Positions 19,561-27,924 of a DNA stretch of 32,861 bases are shown here, piece by piece. A program made the position numbers and the translations under genes. The DNA is taken from the IMG/VR virus record IMGVR_UViG_3300025881_000050, positions 1-32,861 of that record; one strand, 5' to 3'. How positions within the stretch are numbered: position 1 is the stretch's first letter; every line of letters begins with the position of its first letter. Below the pieces are notes generated by a model, which saw nothing but the letters and a program-made list of their open reading frames with translations, was not told the DNA's origin and made no database searches. Origin of the DNA: a virus.

Positions 19561-20712
19561 ATGCCTAGATTTACGAATCAATCAATCGACCGGCTGAAAT
19601 GCCCGAAAGGTAAAAATCTGGTTTACCTATGGGATCCCGCGACTCCCGGATTCGGGGTTAGGTGTACCAATAACGGAATAAAATCGTTCGTCCTTCGCTA
19701 TCGTATGGCTGGTCGCCAGCGCATTAAGACCGTGGGGCGTGTCGGTGCTTTGGATATATCGAAGGCCATCAAGAAAGCCCGCGCGCTACTGGGTGACATA
19801 TACGCGGGTAAAGACCCGTTTTCGCGGAAGGGTGGGGCGGTAAAGACAGTCCGCGAATTGTCCGAAGCGTTTCAAGACCAGCGCGCCTATGAATTGAAAC
19901 CTAAAACCCTGCAGTCTTATAATTCATTATGGCGCCATATTAACGACGCTATCGGGAAAGTCGGCATTGAATACATAGACGCCGATTCAATATCCAAACT
20001 ACGTAAACGCCTTAAAGATAGCCCGACGACCTTTAACCGTTGCGTCGCTCTGGTCTTGTGCGCGCTGAAATGGTACGGCATTGGGACCGATAACCATCCA
20101 CTTAAACAGGTGAAGCGATATAAAGAAAAAACCCGTCAAAGGATATTGTCCAAGGGGGAAAATTTGGACTTCTTTAAATTGCTGGCCCGATACAAAGAAT
20201 CAAAGCGCCCAGGGTGGAAATATGCCGACTTGGTTTTATTATTGCTATTAACGGGCCTACGCCGTGACGAATGGCGTTTGGGGCGCTGGGAATGGCTGGA
20301 CTTGAATAACGGCCTTTATATCATGCCTGACAATAAAACAGGCGGACGGACGGTTTACCTATCGACGCCGGTCGTCGATAAATTAAGAGAGATACACGAA
20401 GAAGAAGGTCAGCCGCGGAACGGTTTCATATTCCCCGCCGTACGTAATAAAAGAAAAGCCATGTCGTGGACCTGGCGACAATGGGATAAAATCAGACGCG
20501 AAGCCGGCCTTCCCGATTTTCGTATTCACGATTTACGCCATACGGCGGGGTCCTTCGCCCATTCCCATGCGGGATTAACCCAGCGTCAAGTCGCCGACTT
20601 CCTCGGTCATGCGAAGCTGGAAACATCAAGCCGTTATATTCACGACGCGGAAAAACGCAAGTCCGCCGAAGCCGCGGGGCTGGCAATAGCTGATAGCTGG
20701 AAAGACGATTAA
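19561..20712 (+). CDS. int: Tyrosine-recombinase phage integrase
   Basis: 383 aa. Residues 1-60 form the arm-type DUF4102-like DNA-binding domain (LWDPATPGFGVRCTNNGIKSFVLRYRMAGRQRIKTVGRV). About 95-185 is the SAM-like core-binding domain. The catalytic domain shows Arg234 (TGLRRDEW), Lys259 (DNKTGG), His323-x-x-Arg326 (HDLRH), His350 (LGH) and the nucleophile Tyr359 (SSRYIHD): complete. It catalyses attP x attB recombination. Monocistronic, with the preceding terminator touching its ATG. Integrases of this group often use tRNA genes as attB; no attP core is evident in the flanks. Confidence 0.96.
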   Translation: MPRFTNQSIDRLKCPKGKNLVYLWDPATPGFGVRCTNNGIKSFVLRYRMAGRQRIKTVGRVGALDISKAIKKARALLGDIYAGKDPFSRKGGAVKTVRELSEAFQDQRAYELKPKTLQSYNSLWRHINDAIGKVGIEYIDADSISKLRKRLKDSPTTFNRCVALVLCALKWYGIGTDNHPLKQVKRYKEKTRQRILSKGENLDFFKLLARYKESKRPGWKYADLVLLLLLTGLRRDEWRLGRWEWLDLNNGLYIMPDNKTGGRTVYLSTPVVDKLREIHEEEGQPRNGFIFPAVRNKRKAMSWTWRQWDKIRREAGLPDFRIHDLRHTAGSFAHSHAGLTQRQVADFLGHAKLETSSRYIHDAEKRKSAEAAGLAIADSWKDD

Positions 20713-20790
20713 AACCGTGGTACCCTTTTTAAAAAATAAGTCTATTATCTGGGGGAAATAACATTGACGGGGGATAATCAGGGTCGAACA

Positions 20791-21402
20791 ATGACGAATG
20801 ACGATTTAAAGGCGCTGGCCGTCGAATTACAAAAAGAATCCTTGGACAATTTGCGGGCGAATCAAGGAAGCGTTTCAAAGGCGCTTGAAAATCCTTGGAC
20901 ATGGATAGGGTTTATTACCGTTCTGGGCGGGTTTATTGCCATCCTTGTTTACAATACTTACCGAAGCGACGCCGATAGCCTTAGCGGACGTATTAAAAGC
21001 AATACCCAAGCGATTGCGGAAATACAGGCAATCCAGCGCGAAACCGCGACTCTTGTCCTTAAAATGCAAGGCAATCAAGAAACCATATCAAGGCAAATTG
21101 AAAGCAACGCTAACAAGCTGGACCGTATCGGGCAAAATTATGACGGACTTTTGAATAGCCGCTTTACGACCGACGACGGCGACCGGCTTTATAAAGAAGT
21201 TCAAGACTTCGCCCAGCGCCACGCGGAAAATATACTTCGCGAATTTACCGAAATGAAAAGCGACGTTAAAACACTGGAGTCCAAGGTGGACGAATTAAGA
21301 TTTATGGAATCGCGCGTTAATCAGGTTAATGATACAATGAAGGAATTAAAAACGAAGGTCGATAGCACCGAAAACAGGCTTCGAATGTTAGAAAGTAATT
21401 AA
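20791..21402 (+). CDS. Membrane-anchored coiled-coil protein in holin position
   Basis: 203 aa. One transmembrane segment at about 36-55 (WTWIGFITVLGGFIAILVYN), then a long predicted coiled coil (residues about 60-203, with MESRVNQVNDTMKELKTKVDSTENRLRMLESN at the end). It is the first gene of the lysis cassette, 4 nt before the endolysin, so a holin or holin-accessory role is reasonable; the topology resembles single-TM holin/antiholin-like proteins of alphaproteobacterial phages but is longer. A TTG start at 20764 with GGGGGA upstream is an alternative. Confidence 0.6.
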   Translation: MTNDDLKALAVELQKESLDNLRANQGSVSKALENPWTWIGFITVLGGFIAILVYNTYRSDADSLSGRIKSNTQAIAEIQAIQRETATLVLKMQGNQETISRQIESNANKLDRIGQNYDGLLNSRFTTDDGDRLYKEVQDFAQRHAENILREFTEMKSDVKTLESKVDELRFMESRVNQVNDTMKELKTKVDSTENRLRMLESN

Positions 21403-21406
21403 ACCC

Positions 21407-21997
21407 ATGCAAATAGATAAATTCCGACCCTTGCCCCTTCCTGACGCGTTTTACTGGGTCAAAGACCACGCCGACCGTAAAGGCCCTAATATCATGCGGG
21501 AAGCGCTTAAATGCTATGGACTGAAAGAAACGCCGGGAGTCGGTAATACGCAAGACGTTATCGACATGGCGACGTATTTAGGCGGGGTTATTGAGGATTT
21601 TTATACACAAGATTCGATTCCATGGTGCGGACTTGCTGTTTCCTATTGGATAGCGCGGGCGAATTTTGAACCGCCCCAGAATTTTAGCCAGGTCCGGGCG
21701 CGTGACTTTGCGACGTGGGGGACTGCAGTCGATAAAGCCAGTTTCGGCGATATATTGGTTTTCTGGCGTGGATCCCGCGCGGGTCGTGACGGGCATGTCG
21801 GTTTATATGTTGCCGAAAACGAAAAGTTTTATTTTGTGCTAGGTGGGAATCAGTCTGACCAGGTGAATATCACGAAAATAAGTAAAACCCGCTTACTGAC
21901 CGCGCGCCGTTGCCCGTGGAAAATATCCCAGCCGACCGGCGTTATGCCGTTCGTTATTGCTGGCGACTATGGTCGGGAAAGTGTAAATGAGGCTTAA
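21407..21997 (+). CDS. Endolysin, TIGR02594-type peptidoglycan hydrolase
   Basis: 196 aa. DSIPWCGLAVSYWIARANFEPP carries the catalytic Cys, followed by ARDFATWGTAVDKASFGDILVFWRGSRAGRDGHVGLYVAEN (catalytic His in GHVG) and LGGNQSDQVNI. This WC...GDI-V-F...GHVG...GGNQSD order is the signature of the NlpC/P60/CHAP-like TIGR02594 family used as phage endolysins, particularly in alphaproteobacterial phages. No signal peptide, so it depends on a holin. Degrades cell-wall peptide or amide bonds at lysis. Confidence 0.9.
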   Translation: MQIDKFRPLPLPDAFYWVKDHADRKGPNIMREALKCYGLKETPGVGNTQDVIDMATYLGGVIEDFYTQDSIPWCGLAVSYWIARANFEPPQNFSQVRARDFATWGTAVDKASFGDILVFWRGSRAGRDGHVGLYVAENEKFYFVLGGNQSDQVNITKISKTRLLTARRCPWKISQPTGVMPFVIAGDYGRESVNEA

Positions 21998-21999
21998 CC

Positions 22000-22389
22000 A
22001 TGTGGACGGCAATTAAATTATTCGGGGGTAAGATACTGGGCGCCATACCTTGGAAGGTCGTAATCGCCCTTGCTATTGCCGCGGGGCTATTCTTTGGCGC
22101 TCGATACATCATTAACACGATAAACGACCAGGCGACGACGATAAGCACATTACAGGCCGATAAAACAAAGCTGACGAACGCAAATAACGAATTAGAAAAC
22201 CGTTATACGTCCCATATTGCCGCGCTTGAACAAACAATTAAAGAAAATCAGGAAAGGACTCGCGATTATGATAAAGCGATACGCCGCGTCGAAGGCCAAA
22301 CAAATACGGATTGCGTTATTAATTCCCCTTCTATCATGGAGTCTTTGCGCTTGCGCTACGAACGACGGTACGGCCTTCGTTCCCAGTAA
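22000..22389 (+). CDS. Rz: Inner-membrane spanin (Rz-like)
   Basis: 129 aa. A short cytoplasmic N-terminus, one transmembrane segment (about 17-40, WKVVIALAIAAGLFFGARYIINTI) and a periplasmic coiled coil (STLQADKTKLTNANNELENRYTSHIAALEQTIKENQERTRDYD) with a C-terminal Cys. This is the i-spanin layout. It lies 3 nt after the endolysin, and the o-spanin gene begins within it in another frame, which is the classic overlapped Rz/Rz1 architecture. Together they fuse inner and outer membranes at the end of lysis. Confidence 0.88.
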   Translation: MWTAIKLFGGKILGAIPWKVVIALAIAAGLFFGARYIINTINDQATTISTLQADKTKLTNANNELENRYTSHIAALEQTIKENQERTRDYDKAIRRVEGQTNTDCVINSPSIMESLRLRYERRYGLRSQ

Positions 22390-22555
22390 TGCCCCAGCGA
22401 TACCCGCCACGCTGTTAGAACCCACCCCAGCGCCTTTATTGCCTGATTTAAATACGGTTTCCGATATTGATTTGGGTGTTTTGGGCTTGCATGACGAAAA
22501 GGCCTTAGAGTCCTGCAATGCGGACAAGGCTAAAATACGCGAATTATTAAAATAA
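22268..22555 (+). CDS. Rz1: Outer-membrane lipoprotein spanin (Rz1-like), overlapping the Rz gene
   Basis: 95 aa from the ATG at 22268, which follows GGAAAGGA by 9 nt; an earlier in-frame ATG at 22217 is rejected. The N-terminus is a lipoprotein signal: basic start (MIKRYAASKAKQIRIALLIP) and lipobox LCAC with Cys29 as the acylated residue. A proline/alanine-rich stretch (PAIPATLLEPTPAPLLPD) follows, as in other o-spanins. It overlaps the i-spanin by 122 nt in a different frame and ends base-to-base with the convergent tail-fibre-chaperone stop. Confidence 0.85.
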   Translation: MIKRYAASKAKQIRIALLIPLLSWSLCACATNDGTAFVPSNAPAIPATLLEPTPAPLLPDLNTVSDIDLGVLGLHDEKALESCNADKAKIRELLK

Positions 22556-22927
22556 TTATTTTGGCTGGTCAGGCCATTTAATTGCGTTTGGGTCTTTTTG
22601 GTTGGTAATGTCGCGCAATTCCTGACGGTATTTATTCCATGCGCGGCGTTTTGATTCATCCAACGGTGCATCGTTTAAAGCGGTCCAGTCAGACGCCGAC
22701 AATAAAGATTTTCTTTTTTTCCGAATATCCTCCATGGTCAAATTGACTTGACGGAATTTAGAAATAACTTTGGATCCATCCCATGCGCGGGCGCCCTGAT
22801 TATTAATAAATTCCATCCAGTCTTTATCTGATATTTCGACCGCGGCTTTTGGAATATTTTCCCCGTTTATTTCGGTGTCATAAAAGGCAGTAGGGAACCC
22901 GTCTTTATCAAAACTAGCGTATTTCAT
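22556..22927 (-). CDS. Tail fibre assembly chaperone (phage_tail_APC-like)
   Basis: 123 aa. The C-terminal helix pair RKKRKSLLSASDWTALNDAPLDESKRRAWNKYRQELRDI is the strongly conserved signature of phage tail assembly chaperones (R-x-x-LL-x-x-(S/T)DW-T-x-L-x-D-x-P-(L/I)). The N-terminal part (MKYASFDKDGFPTAFYD) is the usual fibre-chaperone beta unit. It follows the second tail fibre gene and should help fold that fibre's receptor-binding tip. Convergent with the lysis cassette. Confidence 0.85.
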   Translation of the reverse strand: MKYASFDKDGFPTAFYDTEINGENIPKAAVEISDKDWMEFINNQGARAWDGSKVISKFRQVNLTMEDIRKKRKSLLSASDWTALNDAPLDESKRRAWNKYRQELRDITNQKDPNAIKWPDQPK

Positions 22928-22930
22928 TTT

Positions 22931-23755
22931 TTACCATCCTATTGCTATCCACGTCGCGGGATATGATTTTTCGACCTGAGTCGGTGTTATATAATTATTT
23001 TCTATATTCATACCTGATACTGTCAGGCTATTAACGCCATAAGATTCCCCGTGGTCTTCAAACGTTCCAGTTGAAACATAATTAGCAACGGCGACAAATA
23101 TAGCGTTCGGGAAAGTAATCGGGAAGGTTACGGCTTGACGTGTATCCACCGCAATAGACGCGACATATCCCCACTGAATTATAAACCCGTTGGCTTCTTT
23201 TTTATATCCATTTTGAACCAACGAAACGACGTCATTATCAATTTTAGGATTAACAATTTTGAAGCAATCGTTTGCGGCATCAAAAACAAGCTGAATCATA
23301 TTACCAGCGGAAATAACCCCCGCGGTGGGGTTTGTTCCAGCGCCGGCGCCGATTTTAATGTCCTTAGCTGTTAGAGTCCCCACCTTTGCGGTCGAAGCCC
23401 CCGTATTATTATTCCCTGGAAAGAAACGGACGCGCATACCGTCAAAATACGCGGGCGGTTGCGTGTTTGCCGCTTCGCCTGACCCTGTAACTGCCAGCGT
23501 GTACGTATTGGCTGTCCCAGTATCGCTATAAAAGTCTAGACCTGCGACATGAACGGCCAACGCTTTAGCTATCTGATTCTTATCCGCGCTTGTTTGGTCG
23601 GGCGTAATGCCGGCCATTTTGACAATTTTAATCAATTCCGCTTGTAAGACATTAAGCCAGTCCGCGGTTACTTGTGTGGCGGCTTCGGGAGTCGTTGGAT
23701 CCCCTTCGGTAAATGTATTATCTATCGTCGCGGTGGACGAATCTATCTGTTTCAT
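22931..23755 (-). CDS. Tail fibre protein, second copy
   Basis: 274 aa. Residues 1-165 are clearly paralogous to the fibre at 24249-25160 (shared DQTSADKNQIAKAL, GLDFYSD-GTAN-Y-L, GSGEAANTQPPAYFDGMRVRF, PGN-NTGAST-KVGTL). The C-terminal 95 residues differ: NGYKKEANGFIIQWGYVASI, then AVTFPITFPNAIF and ATWIAIGW, the Gp53-like/fibre-tip domain seen in many phages ('NGY-K...GLI-QWG ... WIAIG'). This tip probably binds the host receptor. Overlaps the neighbouring gene by one base. Confidence 0.85.
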   Translation of the reverse strand: MKQIDSSTATIDNTFTEGDPTTPEAATQVTADWLNVLQAELIKIVKMAGITPDQTSADKNQIAKALAVHVAGLDFYSDTGTANTYTLAVTGSGEAANTQPPAYFDGMRVRFFPGNNNTGASTAKVGTLTAKDIKIGAGAGTNPTAGVISAGNMIQLVFDAANDCFKIVNPKIDNDVVSLVQNGYKKEANGFIIQWGYVASIAVDTRQAVTFPITFPNAIFVAVANYVSTGTFEDHGESYGVNSLTVSGMNIENNYITPTQVEKSYPATWIAIGW

Positions 23756-24249
23756 TATTTAAAGTCCTTTAGTTCTTCGGGCCATAAATTCTTTAATTCT
23801 TCGGCTGTTTTGGCGGCTGTTAAATCAAATTTTTTCGGAACGTCACGTAAATGCTGTTTACGACCCGATACGTCCTTTCCTTGTAATTGCTCAATATCAA
23901 GTTTTTGCAAGGCGGCGTTACGGGCTTCACGAATGCGCGACATGTGGATATTGCGCGCTTTCTTCATATCAACCTTTATTCCGTTTCCGTCAATGTCCCA
24001 AGCGTCACGAAACGTTTTATCTTCGGGAATTTGACCAGCATCAATAATTTTATGATCCAGCTTTTTATCAAGGTCTTTGACGCCTAAACGCTCTTTTGCT
24101 TGTTTATCTGTTTCGTTTTGCTGAATTTTTTGGAAAAAACGATAGGAAGGAACCGCCGAATTAATAACGTCTTTTAAATCGATTCTTGGGGCCGGAATAA
24201 CAATATGAATCCCCCCTTCAATAGTTTTATAAATAATTCTTTTTTCCAT
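23755..24249 (-). CDS. Tail fibre chaperone-like protein (164 aa)
   Basis: An N-terminal beta part (IIYKTIEGGIHIVIPAPRIDLKDVINSAVPS) is followed by MSRIREARNAALQKLDIEQLQGKDVSGRKQHLRDVPKKFDLTAAKTAEELKNLWPEELKDF. The 'RxxRxxxLxxLDxExL..(G)...KQxLRDVP..........ELKxLWP' pattern is found in proteins that follow tail fibre genes in proteobacterial phages and is thought to assist fibre assembly. It overlaps the first fibre gene by one base. Likely the dedicated partner of the fibre at 24249-25160. Confidence 0.7.
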   Translation of the reverse strand: MEKRIIYKTIEGGIHIVIPAPRIDLKDVINSAVPSYRFFQKIQQNETDKQAKERLGVKDLDKKLDHKIIDAGQIPEDKTFRDAWDIDGNGIKVDMKKARNIHMSRIREARNAALQKLDIEQLQGKDVSGRKQHLRDVPKKFDLTAAKTAEELKNLWPEELKDFK

Positions 24250-25160
24250 TATGCTAAATCCCCTAAAATTGCAACGTAACCGTTTTGAATATCCGCCACC
24301 GCGCCTGTATATAAAAATCCCTGTACTCGAATAGAAGAAACGGTTTTAGCGGAGTCATGCTTTTCTACGAAGGTTGTCGCACCTCCGCCGACGCTATCTT
24401 TATTTGATATAATCGGACAATAATTAACGGTCGCCATATTTCCCAGAAAATTAACTGTGTAATCACCCGTTCCGTTATCAGTAATTGAAGAAACGCCGTA
24501 ACTATCGTTAATTGCAACCGTTCCGGTGCCTGTCCAGCTTACCCATTTCTTAATTACGCCAGGCAAATATTTAGCATTGTCCGCGGTAATATTAGCGTCC
24601 GCCGTTTCGGCTTCGGCTTCGGCCTGGGTTGCTTTACTAACGCCGCCGGCGACATAAGATTTTTTAAAGCAGTCGTTATCTTCGTCATAATATAGTTCTG
24701 TAATGACTCCCGCTTCGAATGTGTCCGCGCTTGGATTATTACCAGCGCCCGCGCCGATTTTAATATTCTTAATCGCCAGCGTCCCGACCTTAACCGTGGA
24801 CGCGCCTGTATTGTCATTCCCTGGAATAAACCGAACCCTCATACCATCAAAATAGGCGGGTGGCTGTGTGTTGGCGGCTTCGCCTGAACCTATAACGGAT
24901 AAGACATAAGCATTCGCGGTACCGCTGTCGCTATAAAAATCAAGACCCGCACAATGGGCGGCCAACGCTTTAGCTATCTGATTCTTATCCGCGCCCGTCT
25001 GGTCCAGCGCGATACCTGCCATTTCGACAATCTTTACAAGTTCGCCTTGTATAACATTCATGTATTCGGCTGGTAAAACAGTCGGGGGAGTCGGGACGGC
25101 GGGGTTTCCGCCTGTAAATTCGTTTTCATCCGTTGCGGTGCTGTTATCAATCTTTTTCAT
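24249..25160 (-). CDS. Tail fibre protein, first copy
   Basis: 303 aa. Shares the N-terminal 165 residues with the second fibre (MKKIDNSTATDENEFTGGNP at the start, GSGEAANTQPPAYFDGMRVRF in the middle), probably the baseplate-attaching shaft. Residues about 170-205 are a linker, and the C-terminal domain (KKWVSWTGTGTVAINDSYGVSSITDNGTGDYTVNF, then GNMATVNYCPI) is a different fibre-tip fold common in phages of several hosts. Equivalent to Mu gene S by position after gp48. Confidence 0.85.
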   Translation of the reverse strand: MKKIDNSTATDENEFTGGNPAVPTPPTVLPAEYMNVIQGELVKIVEMAGIALDQTGADKNQIAKALAAHCAGLDFYSDSGTANAYVLSVIGSGEAANTQPPAYFDGMRVRFIPGNDNTGASTVKVGTLAIKNIKIGAGAGNNPSADTFEAGVITELYYDEDNDCFKKSYVAGGVSKATQAEAEAETADANITADNAKYLPGVIKKWVSWTGTGTVAINDSYGVSSITDNGTGDYTVNFLGNMATVNYCPIISNKDSVGGGATTFVEKHDSAKTVSSIRVQGFLYTGAVADIQNGYVAILGDLA

Positions 25161-25220
25161 GTCATACCTTTATTCGTGTTTATTGTAATTCCCATCGGCA
25201 TTTTAAACAAGCCATTACAA

Positions 25221-25811
25221 TTATTCCGCCGTTCCATAAGCAAAAATTAAATATGTGTGGGCGGGTTTCACCTGATTTAATGCACATTCTAAAATTTCAT
25301 TTCCCCATGTCCGCAATGCTTCGCCGGCTGATCCCTGACCAGCGCGGAAAACGCGGACGGTTTCGGCGGGGGCGTTCACTTGCCACGCATAAGCCCAGTC
25401 TTCGGACGCCAACGGGTCGCCCATAGCATTTAAACCAACGCGGAAAGGGGTATATTCCGTTATCGTGACCGTGTAACCAGCGCGCGCGGCTACATCAATA
25501 TAATAATTAATACTTTGTCCGCCCGTTGCACCTAATTTTCTATTAACGGCTTCGCGTCTTTTTTGCACCGTGTCAGGCGTTCCGACGCATGGGTCAGGCA
25601 ATCCCGTTACACGTTCCCAGTCGGGTAACAATTCGCCAGACGTTAAAGGATAAGATTCGGTTATCATATCCGCGACCCGTCTATCGACGCGCGTTAATTC
25701 GACCGCTTCGGCTGTGATTAAATTATCTAAATTTGTCCCTCGTTCGCGCGGCCATGCAAGACCCCGCGGCAAAAGGTCGAAAATCATATTTCTATATTTG
25801 CTTAGGTCCAT
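25221..25811 (-). CDS. Mu gp48-like tail protein (DUF2313/YmfQ)
   Basis: 196 aa. LLPRGLAWPRERGTNLDNLI near the N-terminus, SYPLTSGELLPDWERVTGLPDP, then RREAVNRKLGATGGQSINYYIDVAARAGYTVTITEYTPFRVG. These are hallmark segments of the Mu gp48/YmfQ family, which connects baseplate and tail fibres. Overlaps the gp47-like gene by 10 nt. 60 nt separate it from the first fibre gene. Confidence 0.9.
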   Translation of the reverse strand: MDLSKYRNMIFDLLPRGLAWPRERGTNLDNLITAEAVELTRVDRRVADMITESYPLTSGELLPDWERVTGLPDPCVGTPDTVQKRREAVNRKLGATGGQSINYYIDVAARAGYTVTITEYTPFRVGLNAMGDPLASEDWAYAWQVNAPAETVRVFRAGQGSAGEALRTWGNEILECALNQVKPAHTYLIFAYGTAE

Positions 25812-26857
25812 GTAATAGCCCCGAAAATTGCAATTTCCCCGGCGGCATGTGTCACATTCGCGGACGGGCTGGTAACTGTATTATCATTTTCGCCGGCGGC
25901 AACGCTGACCGCTTCGCGAATTTTGGATATTAGAATCGTCGCGCCCGGTTCCGCTTCGCGGCGCAATAAATCGCGAAGGGATTCTTCGACATTGGCGCGG
26001 ACTTCGGCGGAGTCGGGTGATAATTGAATGGTAAAATCAAGTTCCACGGGAGTCGGTGCGAATACTGTTACTTCGGCGGTTACTGGTTTACGAATAGGGT
26101 CGTCGATATAGGCTTGCACCTCGGCAACCTTGGCACTATCGGGAATAATATCGTCTTCGTTATCCAGCACAAAAGTAACGGTTACGGTTCCCGCGCCCAT
26201 TGCAAGCGGATAAGCCCATGCGCGCGTAACGCCGTTTACTTCCTTGGCCCATGTCACATAATCAAACTGGGCGCCGCCGTGTGGCGGTTGCTGAATACGG
26301 TCAAGAACCCGAACACGCAAAGAAGCGTCGCTTTCCGAATCTTCCCCGTTTGTAAGTCCACCCGCCGCGGTCGTCGCGGTGGTATCAATTCCAGCGATTG
26401 AATTAACCAATTCCAGCGATACGCCCGCGTCCATATCCCCCGCCGCGCCAGCGTTTACGGCCTTAACGGCAATAGTTACAACGCCGGCGACTATTGTCCC
26501 GCTTGCTGTCGTTAGATAAAAGGCACCGTCTGACCGTTTAAGGCGGACACCGGTCGGGACGATTGTACCGTTTGACCCTGTAAATGTGACGTTCCCGACG
26601 GAAAACGTCGCGGGGGTTCGTTCAACCCCCCATATTGACGCCCAGCGGTCTAGGTTTTCCGCGTCCGCGGTGTCTGGGAATAATTGACGGGTGGCCCATA
26701 CGATATGACCATGCAATGAATGAACCGCGCCGGCGTATGACGTCGCCATGCCGCCAAGGAATGAAGCCGCCAATAGCTTACCAGTATTAAGGCGGGTTTC
26801 TATGTCCGCTTTTATTCGGCTGTTAATGTCTGATAATTTTGGTCTGTTAAACGCCAT
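25802..26857 (-). CDS. Baseplate J-like protein (Mu gp47)
   Basis: 351 aa. Typical baseplate wedge composition: FNRPKLSDINSRIKADIETRLNT at the start, DTADAENLDRWASIWGVERTPATFSVGNVTFTGSNGTIVPTGVRLKR, LTNGEDSESDASLRVRVLDRIQQPPHGGAQFDYVTWAKEV, and a C-terminal TPVELDFTIQLSPDS segment. This is the PF04865 (baseplate_J) pattern. Length matches Mu gp47 (about 360 aa). Forms the outer wedge that triggers sheath contraction. Confidence 0.95.
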   Translation of the reverse strand: MAFNRPKLSDINSRIKADIETRLNTGKLLAASFLGGMATSYAGAVHSLHGHIVWATRQLFPDTADAENLDRWASIWGVERTPATFSVGNVTFTGSNGTIVPTGVRLKRSDGAFYLTTASGTIVAGVVTIAVKAVNAGAAGDMDAGVSLELVNSIAGIDTTATTAAGGLTNGEDSESDASLRVRVLDRIQQPPHGGAQFDYVTWAKEVNGVTRAWAYPLAMGAGTVTVTFVLDNEDDIIPDSAKVAEVQAYIDDPIRKPVTAEVTVFAPTPVELDFTIQLSPDSAEVRANVEESLRDLLRREAEPGATILISKIREAVSVAAGENDNTVTSPSANVTHAAGEIAIFGAITWT

Positions 26858-26866
26858 TGTCCGCCC

Positions 26867-27346
26867 CTATTCTATAAAATCTATGCTGATACCTGTATTT
26901 TGAACCGTGACGGATTCATAGGTCTTTATCGCATCCCATAAATAAGCATACCTTTTTGAATCCCCTCTATAAATACGAATTTTTATTTCAAGGCCAAAAG
27001 GACGGACTATATCGGCTTCGACTTGAATTTCGGACGCGATACCTTGCGATTTAATCCATGCCAGCGCATCTATACAATATTCCCGCGCCTTGGCGGCGGT
27101 TACTGGTAAAACTTTCTCGCGGGCCATTGTCCACAATAAAGAACCTGTTTTAAACGTGTCCAAGTCGCCCCACCATCCACGAAGCGAGTCTTCACCTTCG
27201 GGCAAAGCATCGGGGCCAGGGGCGCGGGCATCGGTAAACAAACTAATCATAACGGCGGTGGCTAGTCCGTTATCGGGAGATAAATCCCCGTTGCTTATGT
27301 TTATATCTGCCCCAAAAGGGAACCATATTAATGCCGCGTCGCTCAT
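26867..27346 (-). CDS. Mu gp46-like baseplate protein
   Basis: 159 aa. GDLSPDNGLATAVMISLFTDARAPGPDALPEGEDSLRGWWGD is the conserved core of phage GP46 proteins, followed by LLWTMAREKVLPVTAAKAREYCIDALAWIKSQGIASEIQVEAD. The family is a gp25-like baseplate wedge component. Sits in canonical order between gp45 and gp47 homologues, 10 and 2 nt away. Confidence 0.9.
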   Translation of the reverse strand: MSDAALIWFPFGADINISNGDLSPDNGLATAVMISLFTDARAPGPDALPEGEDSLRGWWGDLDTFKTGSLLWTMAREKVLPVTAAKAREYCIDALAWIKSQGIASEIQVEADIVRPFGLEIKIRIYRGDSKRYAYLWDAIKTYESVTVQNTGISIDFIE

Positions 27347-27348
27347 TT

Positions 27349-27924
27349 TTAAGTGTCCATTTGCTGGTTAGGCGGATCCGTCGGCCCGCCGCTATCGTTT
27401 TCGTTATGTGTATGGCTGTTATATGTTACCCGCATCGTGTAATTGCTGTCTGCATTTGTTATAAATCGGTCTACTATATCATTATTCGCGCGAACAATCG
27501 GCGTATAAAATGTCACGTTATCGGACGCGTTTACGGTAAATTCTTCGCAATCGACGACAAACTGATTCGTCGTGATTTTGATTTGATTATTCCGTTTTAA
27601 TTCGATTTTATCGCCTTCGTCGGTATAAATTGCGACTTCGCCGGGCTTTTGCGATTTAATACGATAACGGCGGTCGTCAGTCGCGACGACGATACCATGG
27701 TCACGGGCGCCGCCAATAAATAGAACCGCGGCTTCGGCACCATCAAGGGGGACGGACGAATATCCATATTCTTGCATACGCTCGATATTGCTACGGACTT
27801 CGTTACCCATTAACGATAATTGCATTTTTTGAAGGCCCCCGGCGTCATTAACCAGGCGGACAATGCCACGGCCTAACAAAAGGCGGACTCGCTTTACGAC
27901 GGGTTCTAATAGCTTTTTATTCAT
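27349..27924 (-). CDS. Baseplate spike/assembly protein V (Mu gp45)
   Basis: 191 aa. VKRVRLLLGRGIVRLVNDAGGLQKMQLSLMGNEVRSNIERMQEYGYSSVPLDGAEAAVLFIGGARDHGIVVATDDRRYR is the OB-fold part of Mu gp45/P2 V spikes. The C-terminal repeats form a beta-helix, and the end, SHTHNENDSGGPTDPPN, carries the HxH-type Fe-binding tip (SHTH) seen in phage spikes. It punctures the outer membrane. Overlaps the gp44-like gene by 8 nt. Confidence 0.92.
   Translation of the reverse strand: MNKKLLEPVVKRVRLLLGRGIVRLVNDAGGLQKMQLSLMGNEVRSNIERMQEYGYSSVPLDGAEAAVLFIGGARDHGIVVATDDRRYRIKSQKPGEVAIYTDEGDKIELKRNNQIKITTNQFVVDCEEFTVNASDNVTFYTPIVRANNDIVDRFITNADSNYTMRVTYNSHTHNENDSGGPTDPPNQQMDT

Noticed and set aside
20713-20790. 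attP core after the integrase gene
   Set aside because: No tRNA 3'-end-like sequence or repeated core is visible next to the integrase; calling attP would be guesswork without the host junctions.
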